Assembly: GCF_003390375.1 (NCBI RefSeq)
Contig: NZ_QUOT01000001.1
Coordinates: forward strand, 1,302,001 to 1,366,000
Reading direction: 5' to 3'
Source of the DNA: Thalassotalea euphylliae
GTDB taxonomy: Bacteria; Pseudomonadota; Gammaproteobacteria; Enterobacterales; Alteromonadaceae
Length of the DNA stretch: 64,000 nucleotides
The translations under genes were made by a program, and so were the position numbers. Under the pieces are notes generated by a model, which did no database searches, was not told where the DNA came from, and saw nothing but the letters and a program-made list of their open reading frames with translations. This document shows, in pieces, positions 18,594-28,199 of the stretch. Position 1 is the first letter of the stretch; each line of letters begins with the position of its first letter.

Positions 18594-18884
18594 ATGTTAG
18601 TACTTGGTGGAAATGCAGAATCAAATCATGCAGCAAACAGCAGCAGCTTCGTCAAAGGCAAACGATACAGCTTTAGCCTGTTCACTCAAAATGAAAGCCT
18701 TGACGACCAATTAGCATCAATTGAACAGTATATGATGAACAAAGGCTGGGACAATATCGTTATAGAAGAGCAAAGCTTACTTAACGAAGCCGACGAGGTG
18801 AACCACGAAGTGGTTGCTGAAGCAATTTTAGCGGCAAAAAATGACGGTATGGCAGGTATTGTTCACCACGTACCACTATCTTAA
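18594..18884 (+). CDS. Uncharacterised 96-residue protein under a sigma-54 promoter
   Basis: I do not recognise this family. The product is small, acidic and soluble, with no signal peptide or membrane helix. It has a Ser/Asn-rich N-terminus, then a segment KRYSFSLFTQNESLDDQLAS that looks like a strand followed by a helix, a central KGWDNIVIEEQSLL and a C-terminal helix (VVAEAILAAKNDG). The start ATG follows AAGGTGTTTAT. It lies divergently between flrA and flrB, has its own strong sigma-54 promoter and ends in a bidirectional terminator shared with flrA. The setting implies a flagellar role, perhaps regulatory or assembly-related; that is inference. Confidence 0.8.
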   Translation: MLVLGGNAESNHAANSSSFVKGKRYSFSLFTQNESLDDQLASIEQYMMNKGWDNIVIEEQSLLNEADEVNHEVVAEAILAAKNDGMAGIVHHVPLS

Positions 18885-18911
18885 ACACACGCTGGTTTAT
18901 ACCTAATACTC

Positions 18912-18947
18912 AAAAGGGCGAGCTGATTTTAATCAGCTCGCCCTTTT
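18912..18947. terminator. Bidirectional terminator between the orphan gene and flrA
   Basis: A perfect 17-base-pair stem (AAAAGGGCGAGCTGATT with its complement, two-base loop) has A and T runs at its ends. It is placed between the convergent 3' ends of the 96-residue gene (18884) and flrA (19001). Confidence 0.92.
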
Positions 18948-19000
18948 ATATTTTTATGTCGCTTAACTACTAACTAACTTAAACAACTAACTTACTTAGA

Positions 19001-20491
19001 TTACTTTTCTTTTTGTAAGTCGTATTTTTTCATTTTCTCGACCAGCGTTGTTCGGCGCATGCCTAAAAGTTCAGCCGCCCTAGCCACAACACCTTGGTGC
19101 TGCTCTAAGGCTTGGTTGATTAACGACACTTCAAGATCGGCTAAATATTCTTTAAGGTTGATACCTTCAGTTGGCAATACCCCTACCGAAGCTGGTGCAG
19201 GCTGCTCCGCCGATTGTGAATTATCAGCTACTTCTTCTGTGTCTGACAAATCATCGTCGTCATAATCAAAGCCAGCAAATAGCTCGTTAATTGCTTCACG
19301 CTCTTGCAGCTCTTCAGGGTATTCTGGCTCATATTCATCAACATCAATATGCTGATACTTAGCCGGTAGCTCACTGACATTAACTACTTGATCACCATAC
19401 ATAATGATCATGCGTTCAATAAGGTTTGAAAGTTCACGAACATTACCCGCCCATGGGTGTTCCATCAAAGATTCAATTGCTTTTTCAGTAAAACGCACAC
19501 TGCTATTTTGCTCAGCCTCAAAACGTGATACCAGCTCTTGTAAAAGCAGCGGTACGTCTTCCTTTCGCTCTCTAAGCGCTGGTGTTTCAATCGGGAATAC
19601 ATTCAAGCGATAAAATAAATCTTCACGGAAATCACCCGTTTTAATCATATTTTCAAGGTTTTGATGAGTCGCTGCGATAACACGCACATTTGCTTTAATA
19701 CTTTTACTACCACCAACACGTTCAAACGTGCGCTCTTGTAGTACACGCAGCAGTTTAACTTGCATTGGCTGTGGCATATCGCCAATTTCATCAAGGAACA
19801 GAGTGCCGCCCTCGGCCAACTCAAAGCGCCCTTTACGACTAGAGATCGCACCGGTAAATGCGCCCTTCTCATGACCAAATAACTCGCTCTCCAATAATTC
19901 TGCGGGTATCGCACCACAGTTCACTGGCACAAATGGGGCATTTGAACGATCAGATAGATTGTGAATATTACGGGCGACAACTTCTTTACCTGTGCCTGAC
20001 TCACCTAGCACTAAAACGTTAGCCGCAGTTGGCGCCACTTGTTCAATCAAAAATCGTACTTGTTGCATCGGCTTACTAACACCAATGAGTGAACGAAATA
20101 GTTTAGTGCTACCAGGTTTGCCTTGGCCTTTAGTGGGCAGCTTATTATGGTATTGGTGGCAGTGGTGAATCTGCTCTGTTAGCTGGGCATAATTGAGTGG
20201 TACTGATAGCTCGCCAATGACATTGGCATAGTTAGCCACAGCGTTTTGATCAAGTACATCATGCAATACAAATGGACAACGCGGATTATTCGCAATTAGT
20301 TGCGCCGCTGAATGCGACACATTGCCGGCAAAAATGACCGTTAGCACATTCGCAGTTTGTTTAAAAACGTTGATTAGCTCGTCTTCTGCACAAGACAAAA
20401 AGTGCTCACCAACAAACGCCAATACTGTTTCAATTTGCTGACGCCTTGCTGCGTCATTATCCACTACAAGGATTTGCTTTTGACCATGCAT
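19001..20491 (-). CDS. flrA: FlrA (FleQ family), master sigma-54 activator of flagellar genes
   Basis: FlrA is the top-level activator that starts the flagellar hierarchy with sigma-54. From ATG 20491 (MHGQKQILVVDND, as in related proteins; an upstream GTG at 20509 is possible) the product is 496 residues. The N-terminal FleQ-type receiver-like domain lacks a phospho-acceptor Asp (VIFAGN where one would stand). The AAA+ domain has Walker A GESGTGKE at 163-170 and GAFTGA at 210-215. After an acidic linker, a C-terminal Fis-type helix-turn-helix (RAAELLGMRRTTLVEKM) closes the protein. No sigma-54 promoter was seen upstream, consistent with a top-level gene. Confidence 0.95.
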   Translation of the reverse strand: MHGQKQILVVDNDAARRQQIETVLAFVGEHFLSCAEDELINVFKQTANVLTVIFAGNVSHSAAQLIANNPRCPFVLHDVLDQNAVANYANVIGELSVPLNYAQLTEQIHHCHQYHNKLPTKGQGKPGSTKLFRSLIGVSKPMQQVRFLIEQVAPTAANVLVLGESGTGKEVVARNIHNLSDRSNAPFVPVNCGAIPAELLESELFGHEKGAFTGAISSRKGRFELAEGGTLFLDEIGDMPQPMQVKLLRVLQERTFERVGGSKSIKANVRVIAATHQNLENMIKTGDFREDLFYRLNVFPIETPALRERKEDVPLLLQELVSRFEAEQNSSVRFTEKAIESLMEHPWAGNVRELSNLIERMIIMYGDQVVNVSELPAKYQHIDVDEYEPEYPEELQEREAINELFAGFDYDDDDLSDTEEVADNSQSAEQPAPASVGVLPTEGINLKEYLADLEVSLINQALEQHQGVVARAAELLGMRRTTLVEKMKKYDLQKEK

Positions 20492-20737
20492 AAGTATTTG
20501 TACTGCCACTTATAATAATGATGATTCGATTCTAACGGTGTCATTGAAATAAGCAACAGAAAATTGACGCTTAGGCAGTCAAAAATACGTCACCTCGTTC
20601 AAAAACATGATGCTTAGCGGCTTATTTGAACAATCAGTGCTGTTGATTCATATAGTTATTCTCTTCTCTGAGTGAATTTGGTATTTTGGGAATATTATTT
20701 GCTTTCTCTTTGAGAATCAGTGTTAAAGGGCGTTCGA

Positions 20738-21739
20738 ATGTTTGACAACAAGAGTATTTTAATTACGGGTGGCACAGGCTCGTTTGGTAAAAAATATGTT
20801 CAAACTCTACTGTCTCGCTATAAACCTAAAAAGATAATTATCTACTCGCGTGACGAGCTCAAACAGTTCGAAATGCAGCAACAATATAACAGCGAATGCA
20901 TGCGTTATTTTATTGGTGACGTACGTGACAAAGAGCGCTTAAATCGCGCCATGCGTGGTGTAGATTTCGTTATTCATGCAGCAGCAATGAAACAAGTGCC
21001 AGCGGCTGAATACAACCCGATGGAATGCGTTAAAACCAATATTAACGGCGCGGAAAATGTGATTGACGCAGCACTGAATAATGACGTTGAAAAAGTTATT
21101 GCACTTTCCACCGATAAAGCGGCAAACCCGATTAATTTATACGGCGCCACTAAGCTTGCTTCAGATAAGATATTTGTTGCAGCCAACAATATTTCTGGAG
21201 GCCACAATACTACTTTTTCAGTAGTTCGTTATGGCAATGTCGTTGGCTCTCGCGGCTCTGTGCTTCCCTATTTTCAGAAATTGATGGCTGAAGGCACAGA
21301 TCATTTACCTATTACACATAATGAGATGACCCGCTTTTGGATCAGCTTGCAACAAGGCGTGGATTTCGTCTTAAAGAATTTTGAACGCATGTATGGTGGT
21401 GAAATTTTTGTCCCTAAAATTCCATCGATCAGAATTCCTGATTTAGCAACCGCTGTCGATGCTTCAATTCCACAAAAAGAAATTGGCATTCGTCCCGGTG
21501 AAAAACTGCACGAAATTATGTGCCCTGCTGATGATTCTTATCATACCTACGAGTATCAAGATCACTTTGTTATTGCACCAACGATTATCTTCTCAAGCAG
21601 AAGTAACGACTTTACAGTTAATGCTATTGGCGAACATGGTAAGCCAGTAGAGCACGGCTTTGAATATAGTTCTAAAGACAATCCAGACTTTATGACGGTT
21701 GAGCAAATTAAAGCCTTTAATTCACAGGCGTGTCTATGA
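20738..21739 (+). CDS. pseB: PseB, UDP-GlcNAc 4,6-dehydratase (5-inverting)
   Basis: PseB makes UDP-2-acetamido-2,6-dideoxy-beta-L-arabino-hexos-4-ulose, the first step of pseudaminic acid synthesis. The ATG at 20738 has AAAGGG upstream and gives 333 residues; an in-frame upstream start at 20720 is less likely. It is an extended short-chain dehydrogenase with the NAD(P) motif TGGTGSFG at residues 10-17, the catalytic STDK segment (124-127) and YGATK (Tyr135, Lys139). Its stop overlaps the pseC start (ATGA). It heads the plus-strand sugar operon. Confidence 0.95.
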   Translation: MFDNKSILITGGTGSFGKKYVQTLLSRYKPKKIIIYSRDELKQFEMQQQYNSECMRYFIGDVRDKERLNRAMRGVDFVIHAAAMKQVPAAEYNPMECVKTNINGAENVIDAALNNDVEKVIALSTDKAANPINLYGATKLASDKIFVAANNISGGHNTTFSVVRYGNVVGSRGSVLPYFQKLMAEGTDHLPITHNEMTRFWISLQQGVDFVLKNFERMYGGEIFVPKIPSIRIPDLATAVDASIPQKEIGIRPGEKLHEIMCPADDSYHTYEYQDHFVIAPTIIFSSRSNDFTVNAIGEHGKPVEHGFEYSSKDNPDFMTVEQIKAFNSQACL

Positions 21740-22890
21740 TCCCCTATGGTAAACAACATATTACCGAACAAGATATTAGCGCTGTTGTCGAGGTTTTAAA
21801 GTCAGACTTTATTACTCAAGGACCTAAAGTTTTAGAATTTGAACAAGCAATCGCTCAATATTGCCATGCGCAACATGCCATAGCGACAAATAGTGCAACC
21901 TCGGCATTGCATATAGCCTGTCAAGCACTTGGCTTGACTGAAGGCGATTGGCTTTGGACTTCTCCTATCTCGTTTGTCGCATCTGCTAATTGTGGACGTT
22001 ACTGTGGCGCGCAGGTCGATTTTGTCGATATCGATCTTAATACCGTTAACATTTGCCCGAAAAAATTAAAGGAAAAACTCGTTTTAGCCAAACAGCAAAA
22101 CACGCTACCTAAAGTTGTAGTGGTGGTGCATATGGCTGGATTAAGCTGCGATATGCAAGCCATCGCAGAACTGGCTAAAGAATACGAATTTGCAATTATT
22201 GAAGATGCTAGCCACGCCATTGGCGGCCAATATCAAGGAAAGCCTGTTGGCAATTGCCAGTATAGTGATATTAGTGTGTTCAGTTTTCATCCGGTAAAAA
22301 TTATTACCTCTGCAGAAGGCGGCATTGCGGTCACCAACAATGAAGGTTTAGCGCGTAAAATGCGACTTTATTCAAGTCATGGCGTCACCAGAGAGCAAGC
22401 AACATTTACTAACGGCATTGATGCACCTTGGTACTATGAGCAACATTGCCTTGGGCAAAATTATCGTATGACCGAGCTGCAAGGTGCACTTGGATTAAGT
22501 CAACTGCAACGGGTAGATGAAATTGTTAGCCAGCGCCAACAGCTCGCAAAAAAATATCAAGCTATACTGTCAGGTTTGCCAATAACGTGGCAACAATCAG
22601 TTGACGATAATTATTCAGCCTATCATTTGTTTGTGATCCGATTAAACGATGATACGAAGCTTACACGCGAACAATTGTTTGAAGCACTACGTAAAGCCAA
22701 TATCGGCGTTAATGTGCATTATATTCCCATTCACACCCAACCCTACTATCGCGAATTAGGTTTTAAACAGGGTGATTTTCCGGTAGCTGAGCGTTACTAT
22801 CAAGGCGCGCTATCATTGCCGTTATACCCAGAGCTCAGTGAACAGGATTTTGATCACATCACCACTACCCTGCACGCTTTGCTGGACTAG
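21736..22890 (+). CDS. pseC: PseC, UDP-sugar 4-aminotransferase
   Basis: PseC is the PLP-dependent aminotransferase that adds the 4-amino group to the PseB product. The ATG at 21736 overlaps the pseB stop by four bases and gives 384 residues. The DegT/DnrJ/EryC1 fold is visible in VEVLKSDFITQGPKVLEFE, the EDASHAIGG block and the PLP-binding Lys188 in SFHPVKIITSAEGG. The C-terminal NIGVNVHYIPIHTQPYYREL block is typical of PseC. Confidence 0.94.
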   Translation: MIPYGKQHITEQDISAVVEVLKSDFITQGPKVLEFEQAIAQYCHAQHAIATNSATSALHIACQALGLTEGDWLWTSPISFVASANCGRYCGAQVDFVDIDLNTVNICPKKLKEKLVLAKQQNTLPKVVVVVHMAGLSCDMQAIAELAKEYEFAIIEDASHAIGGQYQGKPVGNCQYSDISVFSFHPVKIITSAEGGIAVTNNEGLARKMRLYSSHGVTREQATFTNGIDAPWYYEQHCLGQNYRMTELQGALGLSQLQRVDEIVSQRQQLAKKYQAILSGLPITWQQSVDDNYSAYHLFVIRLNDDTKLTREQLFEALRKANIGVNVHYIPIHTQPYYRELGFKQGDFPVAERYYQGALSLPLYPELSEQDFDHITTTLHALLD

Positions 22891-22924
22891 TCTTGGTTAG
22901 GTTAAGGTAGGCACAAAATTTCCC

Positions 22925-23845
22925 ATGGAACTCGCCTTAGGTACCGTGCAATTTGGTCTTGATTACGGCGTTAGTAATCAAACTGGACAAGTTAATCATT
23001 CAACGATTGAACTTATTCTATCTAGCGCTCACTCCTCAGGAATCGAGACATTAGATACCGCCAGCGCCTATGGCAACAGTGAGCAAGCATTAGGGAGAAT
23101 CGCTGCTAGCCAAGCTTTTCAAATTATAACAAAAGTACCTAAGTTAGCTCCCAAGGCGACTAGCTTGCTCCCGTTTGTTGAACAGAGTTTAGCTAACCTC
23201 AAACGTGACAAGCTAGATGCCGTAATGTTTCATCATGCCGACGACCTAATCATTCACCAGCATTGCGATGTGCTATACAAAGAGCTCGAGGCACTAAAGA
23301 AACAAGGGGTTATTAAGCGGATTGGCGTATCACTTTATCACCCAGAGCAATGGCACCAGCTCAAAAATAACTTCAAGTTAGATTTGCTTCAGGTTCCCGT
23401 CAATGCACTAGATCAACGCTTTGTTAGTGAAAAGCTTATCAATGATTATCACGCATACGGTGTAAAGCTGCACTGCCGCTCTGCTTTTTTGCAAGGCTTG
23501 CTATTAATGACAAGCAGTAAGCGACCAAGCTATTTTCAGCCCTTTGCTATTGAGTTAAATACATTTGATCAAATTGCCTCGGCACTTAATTGCTCGCACC
23601 TAGCACTTTGCCTAGCGTGTCTACATTATTTTGCTCAGCAAACTAAAGCTCTATCCGATGGTGACGATAACCTTCTTGAAAGCATTGTTGTTGGCTGCTG
23701 CAGCGTTGAACAATTAGACGAAATCATCGAGGCCAATAAATTGGCAACGTCATTGCTGCCAAAACTGTCAGATAGTCAGCTCACGAAATTAGCCTCAACA
23801 AGGCAGGCATTAATTAACCCAAGCTTATGGCAAGTTGTTAAATAA
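22925..23845 (+). CDS. Aldo/keto reductase family protein of the pse operon
   Basis: The 306-residue protein looks like a small member of the aldo/keto reductase family. It opens with LALGTVQFGLDYGVSNQTGQV, has ETLDTASAYGNSEQALGRI where the catalytic Asp and Tyr of the family lie, and then LDAVMFHHADDL and IKRIGVSLYHPEQW. Members of this type are often found in nonulosonic-acid and other surface-sugar clusters, with no settled substrate. It sits between pseC and the cytidylyltransferase. A role in reducing a sugar intermediate or an attached acyl group is only inferred. Confidence 0.8.
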   Translation: MELALGTVQFGLDYGVSNQTGQVNHSTIELILSSAHSSGIETLDTASAYGNSEQALGRIAASQAFQIITKVPKLAPKATSLLPFVEQSLANLKRDKLDAVMFHHADDLIIHQHCDVLYKELEALKKQGVIKRIGVSLYHPEQWHQLKNNFKLDLLQVPVNALDQRFVSEKLINDYHAYGVKLHCRSAFLQGLLLMTSSKRPSYFQPFAIELNTFDQIASALNCSHLALCLACLHYFAQQTKALSDGDDNLLESIVVGCCSVEQLDEIIEANKLATSLLPKLSDSQLTKLASTRQALINPSLWQVVK

Positions 23846-23872
23846 ACTGCCAAAAGTACAAGTAGGAACCTC

Positions 23873-24655
23873 ATGAAAGTTGTTGCCATTTTACAAGCAA
23901 GAATGAGCTCAAGCCGGCTCCCCGGTAAAGTGCTAAAGCCTATCCTTGGCGAGCCTATGCTTGCTCACCAGCTAAAGCGTATCGCGCGAAGCAGTAAAAT
24001 CGACACCATAGTTGTGGCAACATCAACTGAAAATGAAGATGAGCCAATTGCGAGCTTATGTCAGCAATTAGATATCGCCTGTTTTAGGGGCAGTTTAGAT
24101 AATGTGCTTGACAGATTTTATTGCGCGGCAACTGAATATCAAGCCGATATTGTTGTGCGACTAACAGGAGACTGTCCACTTGCCGATGCCGATATCATTG
24201 ATCAAGTGATTTCGATGCACCTATCACAAGGCAACGAATACACATCAAACGTTGAGCCGCCAACATTTCCCGATGGCTTCGACGTCGAAGTATTAAATAT
24301 GACTCAATTGCGCTTAGCCTGGCAACGAGCGAGTCTGCCATCAGATCTCGAGCATGTTACCCCCTATATTCGCAACACACTTGCAGTAAAAAAGGGCAAT
24401 TTTGAATCACCAACAGACTATTCACATTACCGCCTAACCGTAGACGAGCCAAACGATTTCGAGCTAGTGAAAATTATTTATCAAGAACTTGGCGAAAATG
24501 GCCAGTACTTTAGCAGTGAGCAAATTTATAAGCTGTTATCGCAGCAGCCAAAGCTCTTAACTCTAAACCAAAATATCACTCGAAATGAGGGCTACATAGC
24601 CTCGCTTAACCAAGACAAACACGATAAAAAAGCATGTCGTGTAGATGTAGATTAA
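23873..24655 (+). CDS. pseF: PseF-type CMP-sugar cytidylyltransferase (SpsF family)
   Basis: The 260-residue protein has the nucleotidyltransferase N-terminus AILQARMSSSRLPGKVL at residues 5-21, then GSLDNVLDRFYCAA and VVRLTGDCPLADADIIDQV. These are the marks of SpsF/PseF-type cytidylyltransferases. In a pse cluster its predicted job is activating pseudaminic acid as CMP-Pse, the donor for Maf. It follows the aldo/keto reductase by 27 bases and ends one base before the aminotransferase start. The exact nonulosonic acid it prefers cannot be read from sequence. Confidence 0.85.
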   Translation: MKVVAILQARMSSSRLPGKVLKPILGEPMLAHQLKRIARSSKIDTIVVATSTENEDEPIASLCQQLDIACFRGSLDNVLDRFYCAATEYQADIVVRLTGDCPLADADIIDQVISMHLSQGNEYTSNVEPPTFPDGFDVEVLNMTQLRLAWQRASLPSDLEHVTPYIRNTLAVKKGNFESPTDYSHYRLTVDEPNDFELVKIIYQELGENGQYFSSEQIYKLLSQQPKLLTLNQNITRNEGYIASLNQDKHDKKACRVDVD

Positions 24656-24656
24656 T

Positions 24657-25958
24657 ATGAATAAGCATACTCCACGAGACTACTCCGCCTCCGAAAAATG
24701 GCTGGCACGCGCCGAACAAACCATTCCGCTTGGTTCACAAACCTTTAGCAAAAGTAAAACGCAATTCCCAGTGGGGGCAGCACCACTTTACCTTGAAAAA
24801 GGTAAAGGCGCGAAAGTGTGGGATATCGATGGCAACGAATACCTCGATTTTATGAATGGGCTGTTATGTGTGTCGCTTGGTTATGCAGATGATGATGTTA
24901 CCCAAGCAGTTTATGACCAAATACAAACTGGCGTTAGTTTTTCACTGCCACATAAGCTAGAAGTTGAAGTTGCAGAAAAGTTAGTAGAACTTATTCCATG
25001 TGCTGAAAAGGTACGTTTTGGAAAAAACGGATCTGACGCCACCTCAGCTGCAATTCGACTTGCACGCGCCTACACAGGCAAAGACATGGTGTTAGTGTGT
25101 GGTTATCACGGCTGGCAAGATTGGTATATTGGTTCTACGGCTCGCAATTTGGGTGTACCTGAAGCCACCCAGGCACTAACAAAAAGCTTTCCATTTAATG
25201 ATATTGACGCACTCAAACACTTGGTTGAGCAATATGACGGACAAGTTGCTGCAATCATTATGGAGCCAATGAATGTTGAATACCCAAAAGACGGTTATTT
25301 AGCAGAAGTGCAAGCACTAGCCAAGGCACACAATATCGTATTCGTTTTCGACGAAACGATTACAGGTTGTCGCTTTGCCAAAGGTGGTGCGCAGGAGCTG
25401 TTCGGAGTAACACCAGACCTCGCAACCTTTGGTAAGGGCTTAGCCAATGGCTTTCCCTTATCTGCAATTGTCGGTAAAAGCGATATTATGGATTTGATGG
25501 AGGACGTCTTTTTCTCTGGCACATTTGGCGGTGAAACGGCATCGCTGGCAGCAGCAAAGGTGGTACTCGATAAAGTTGACTACCAAGATGTGCCAAAACA
25601 GCTAGCCGAAACTGGTCAATATTTACTGGAAGGGCTAGAAAGGTTGATTACCAAATATCAATGCCAAAACTTTGTTAACACCGCTGGACACCCATCTTGG
25701 TCATTTTTACAAATTGCTGATAGCAACGGCTATACAAGCTTTGAGCTAAAAACCTTGTTTATGCAAGAAATGCTAGCGCGAGGTATTTTAACTTTCGGTA
25801 GCCACAATATTAGCCTGGCACACAGTAAAGCAGATATTGACGAACTGCTCGCTCGCTACCAAGAAGTACTGCCAATGCTAAAAGATGCAATAACCAATCG
25901 GACAGTGATCGAACAGTTACGCTGCCAACCACTTGAGCCATTGTTTAAAGTCAGATAG
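24657..25958 (+). CDS. Class III aminotransferase (glutamate-1-semialdehyde aminomutase-like)
   Basis: The 433-residue protein is a fold-type I, class III PLP enzyme. It shows the GKNGSDATSAAIRLARAYTG block, the pyridine-nitrogen Asp232 in FVFDETITGCRF and the Schiff-base Lys260 in ATFGKGLANGFPL. Housekeeping HemL is similar, but its place inside the pse operon argues for a sugar substrate or amino-donor role. It starts one base after the cytidylyltransferase stop, so it is translated in step with it. Its contribution to Pse synthesis is not established, since pseC already supplies the known transamination. Confidence 0.85.
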   Translation: MNKHTPRDYSASEKWLARAEQTIPLGSQTFSKSKTQFPVGAAPLYLEKGKGAKVWDIDGNEYLDFMNGLLCVSLGYADDDVTQAVYDQIQTGVSFSLPHKLEVEVAEKLVELIPCAEKVRFGKNGSDATSAAIRLARAYTGKDMVLVCGYHGWQDWYIGSTARNLGVPEATQALTKSFPFNDIDALKHLVEQYDGQVAAIIMEPMNVEYPKDGYLAEVQALAKAHNIVFVFDETITGCRFAKGGAQELFGVTPDLATFGKGLANGFPLSAIVGKSDIMDLMEDVFFSGTFGGETASLAAAKVVLDKVDYQDVPKQLAETGQYLLEGLERLITKYQCQNFVNTAGHPSWSFLQIADSNGYTSFELKTLFMQEMLARGILTFGSHNISLAHSKADIDELLARYQEVLPMLKDAITNRTVIEQLRCQPLEPLFKVR

Positions 25959-25978
25959 CAAAAAACAGGTTAGTTTCG

Positions 25979-27121
25979 ATGATGAATATTGCTATTAGAG
26001 CTGACTCCTCTACTCAAATGGGCACTGGCCATATCATGCGCTGTCTAACGTTTGCTAATGCATTAAAAACAAAGTGTTCAGCCAATGTCTACTTCTTCTG
26101 CCGAAATACAGTGGGCAACATAAACAAAGCCATTCTAGATGCAGGCCATTTCCTAATAGAAATGTTACCACCGTCAAGCGTTGATAAAGGTCACTTAGCG
26201 CACAGTTCATGGCTTGGTTCAGCGCAAGATGAAGACGCAAAAGAATTTTTAATGCTAATGGGCCACCCAATAACAGAGGCAACTATTGTTCCCAAACATT
26301 TCGACTTTATCGTAATCGATCACTATGCTATTGACTGTCTGTGGCACAAAGCAGTTAGACAGGTAACCGATAACATCGTAGTGATTGACGATCTAGGTGA
26401 TCGCCAGCATGACTGTGACTATTTAATTGATCAAACATTTCAGTGTTCAACAGCTAAATACGAAAATAAAGTACCATTGCATTGCCAACTGCAGCTAGGC
26501 ACAGATTACGCAATGTTAAGGCCTGAGTTTAATGTAGAGGCAAGATTTGGTCTGAATCAACAGCAGTTAGTTAATAAACGAATTGCTCAGCTAAACGCTA
26601 ATCTAGAGCAGCGACGCTTACTGGTTATGTTTGGTGGCACCGACCCAGACAACCTGTCTTTACAAACTCTAAAATTACTGTCGGCTCAATCGAATCATTA
26701 CTATGTCGATATTATTTTAGGTCCAAGTGCTAAGCATATCGAACAAGTAAAAGACTATTGTGACAACCATCTTCAATTTACTCTGCACGTTGCACCTAAA
26801 AATATTGCCCAACTAATGTTAAACGCTGACTTTGCGATAGGCGCTGCTGGAGCCACTTCATGGGAGCGTTGTGCGCTTGGTTTGCCAAGTTTACTTATAG
26901 TGCAAGCGCGAAACCAAATAGAGATAGCCAAAGCACTTACTAAAGCAGGAGCAGTGCAGAGTTTTGAAGCGACAGAGCTAAATACACTTTTAATTGAGCG
27001 ATTGGCAGAGTTAACCGACAGCCAACTTATTCAAATGATTAACAACAGCGTTAGTGTCTGTGACGGATTAGGTGCAAATCGTCTAGTAAAACGCATTCTC
27101 TTGGACAACTCATCGAATTGA
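25979..27121 (+). CDS. pseG: PseG, UDP-sugar hydrolase
   Basis: PseG removes UDP from UDP-2,4-diacetamido-2,4,6-trideoxy-beta-L-altropyranose, freeing the hexose for PseI. The 380-residue GT-B-like protein starts MMNIAIRADSSTQMGTGHIMRC, with the GTGH motif at residues 15-18 that carries the catalytic His. FGGTDPDN and FAIGAAGATSWERCALGLPS follow. ATG 25979 and the adjacent ATG 25982 are both possible. It is somewhat longer than Campylobacter PseG (about 280), mainly through extra sequence in the first half around residues 55-90. Confidence 0.92.
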   Translation: MMNIAIRADSSTQMGTGHIMRCLTFANALKTKCSANVYFFCRNTVGNINKAILDAGHFLIEMLPPSSVDKGHLAHSSWLGSAQDEDAKEFLMLMGHPITEATIVPKHFDFIVIDHYAIDCLWHKAVRQVTDNIVVIDDLGDRQHDCDYLIDQTFQCSTAKYENKVPLHCQLQLGTDYAMLRPEFNVEARFGLNQQQLVNKRIAQLNANLEQRRLLVMFGGTDPDNLSLQTLKLLSAQSNHYYVDIILGPSAKHIEQVKDYCDNHLQFTLHVAPKNIAQLMLNADFAIGAAGATSWERCALGLPSLLIVQARNQIEIAKALTKAGAVQSFEATELNTLLIERLAELTDSQLIQMINNSVSVCDGLGANRLVKRILLDNSSN

Positions 27122-27128
27122 AACAACT

Positions 27129-28199
27129 ATGACATCACATAAAGACTACATTGTAATCGATGGTAAAAAAATTGGTTCTGCTTATAAGCCGTATATCATT
27201 GCTGAACTTTCGGCTAATCACAACGGCGACTTAACGGCAGCACTTGCTACCATTGAAGCCGCAGCGCAGGCAGGGGCTGATGCGATAAAAATTCAGACAT
27301 ACACCCCTGAAACCATGACCATAAAGAGCGATAAAGAAGACTTTCAAGTCAGAGGCGGTTTGTGGGACGGTTACCAGCTATATGATTTGTACGAGTGGGC
27401 GCACACACCATTCGAGTGGCATGAGGCGCTGTTTAAAAAAGCAAAGGAAGTTGGTATTACACTGTTTTCAACGCCATTTGATGAAACAGCAGTAGAGCTC
27501 TTAGAAAGTTTACAAACACCAGCTTATAAAATAGCTTCATTTGAAATGACTGATTTACCTTTGATTAAGCGAGTCGCACAAACAGGCAAGCCAATGATTA
27601 TTTCAACGGGCATGGCTAATGTTAGTGAAATTGAAGAAGCGATAGCTACGGCCAAAAGCAATGGTTGTAATGATTTAGTCGTGCTTCACTGCATAAGTGC
27701 CTACCCTGCCCCTTATGATCAAGCCAACCTTGCGACCATTGCTGATATTAGCGAACGCTTTGATGTCCTTTCAGGTTTATCTGATCATACGCTTGGCACT
27801 GTTGCTTCGGTTAGTGCGATAGCCTTGGGTGCATGTCTAATTGAAAAGCACTTCATTTTAGATCGAAACCTAAAAGGCCCTGATTCAGAATTCTCGATTG
27901 AGCCTGATGAGTTAGCCCGTTTAGTGACAGAAACCCAAGCTGCACACCAAGCAATAGGTCACGCTGGTTATGAGCGAAAGCCTGCTGAAGAGAGTAGTAT
28001 CAAATTTAGACGCTCTATTTATTTTGTCAAAGACTTGGCGAAGGGAGAAGAAATAAGTACAGAGCACATTCGCCGAATACGGCCAGGCTATGGCCTAGCC
28101 CCCAAATATTTTGAGCAATTAATCGGCAAAAAAGTGAATAAAACTATAGAGCGTGGAAGCCCAGTAAGTTGGCAGGATATTGACGGCCACGAGCTTTAA
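27129..28199 (+). CDS. pseI: PseI, pseudaminic acid synthase
   Basis: PseI condenses the freed 6-deoxy sugar with phosphoenolpyruvate to give pseudaminic acid. The 356-residue product has an N-terminal NeuB-type barrel (IIAELSANHNGDL, AGADAIKIQTYTPETMT, MIISTGMANVSEIEEAI, GLSDHTLGT) and a C-terminal SAF/antifreeze-like domain (about residues 295-350, RRSIYFVKDLAKGEEI onward). It is 7 bases after pseG. Its 3' end overlaps the opposing formyltransferase-like gene by four bases. Confidence 0.95.
   Translation: MTSHKDYIVIDGKKIGSAYKPYIIAELSANHNGDLTAALATIEAAAQAGADAIKIQTYTPETMTIKSDKEDFQVRGGLWDGYQLYDLYEWAHTPFEWHEALFKKAKEVGITLFSTPFDETAVELLESLQTPAYKIASFEMTDLPLIKRVAQTGKPMIISTGMANVSEIEEAIATAKSNGCNDLVVLHCISAYPAPYDQANLATIADISERFDVLSGLSDHTLGTVASVSAIALGACLIEKHFILDRNLKGPDSEFSIEPDELARLVTETQAAHQAIGHAGYERKPAEESSIKFRRSIYFVKDLAKGEEISTEHIRRIRPGYGLAPKYFEQLIGKKVNKTIERGSPVSWQDIDGHEL

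Noticed and set aside
20687..20703. Sigma-54 promoter for pseB (GG-N10-GC with TTTGC)
   Set aside because: Only the -12 box is good; the -24 box reads GGGAAT instead of TGGCAC. Bare GG-N10-GC matches are expected by chance in a gap this size.
24657..25958. Housekeeping HemL (heme synthesis)
   Set aside because: The protein is class III aminotransferase-like, but it is translated within the pse operon one base after the cytidylyltransferase gene.
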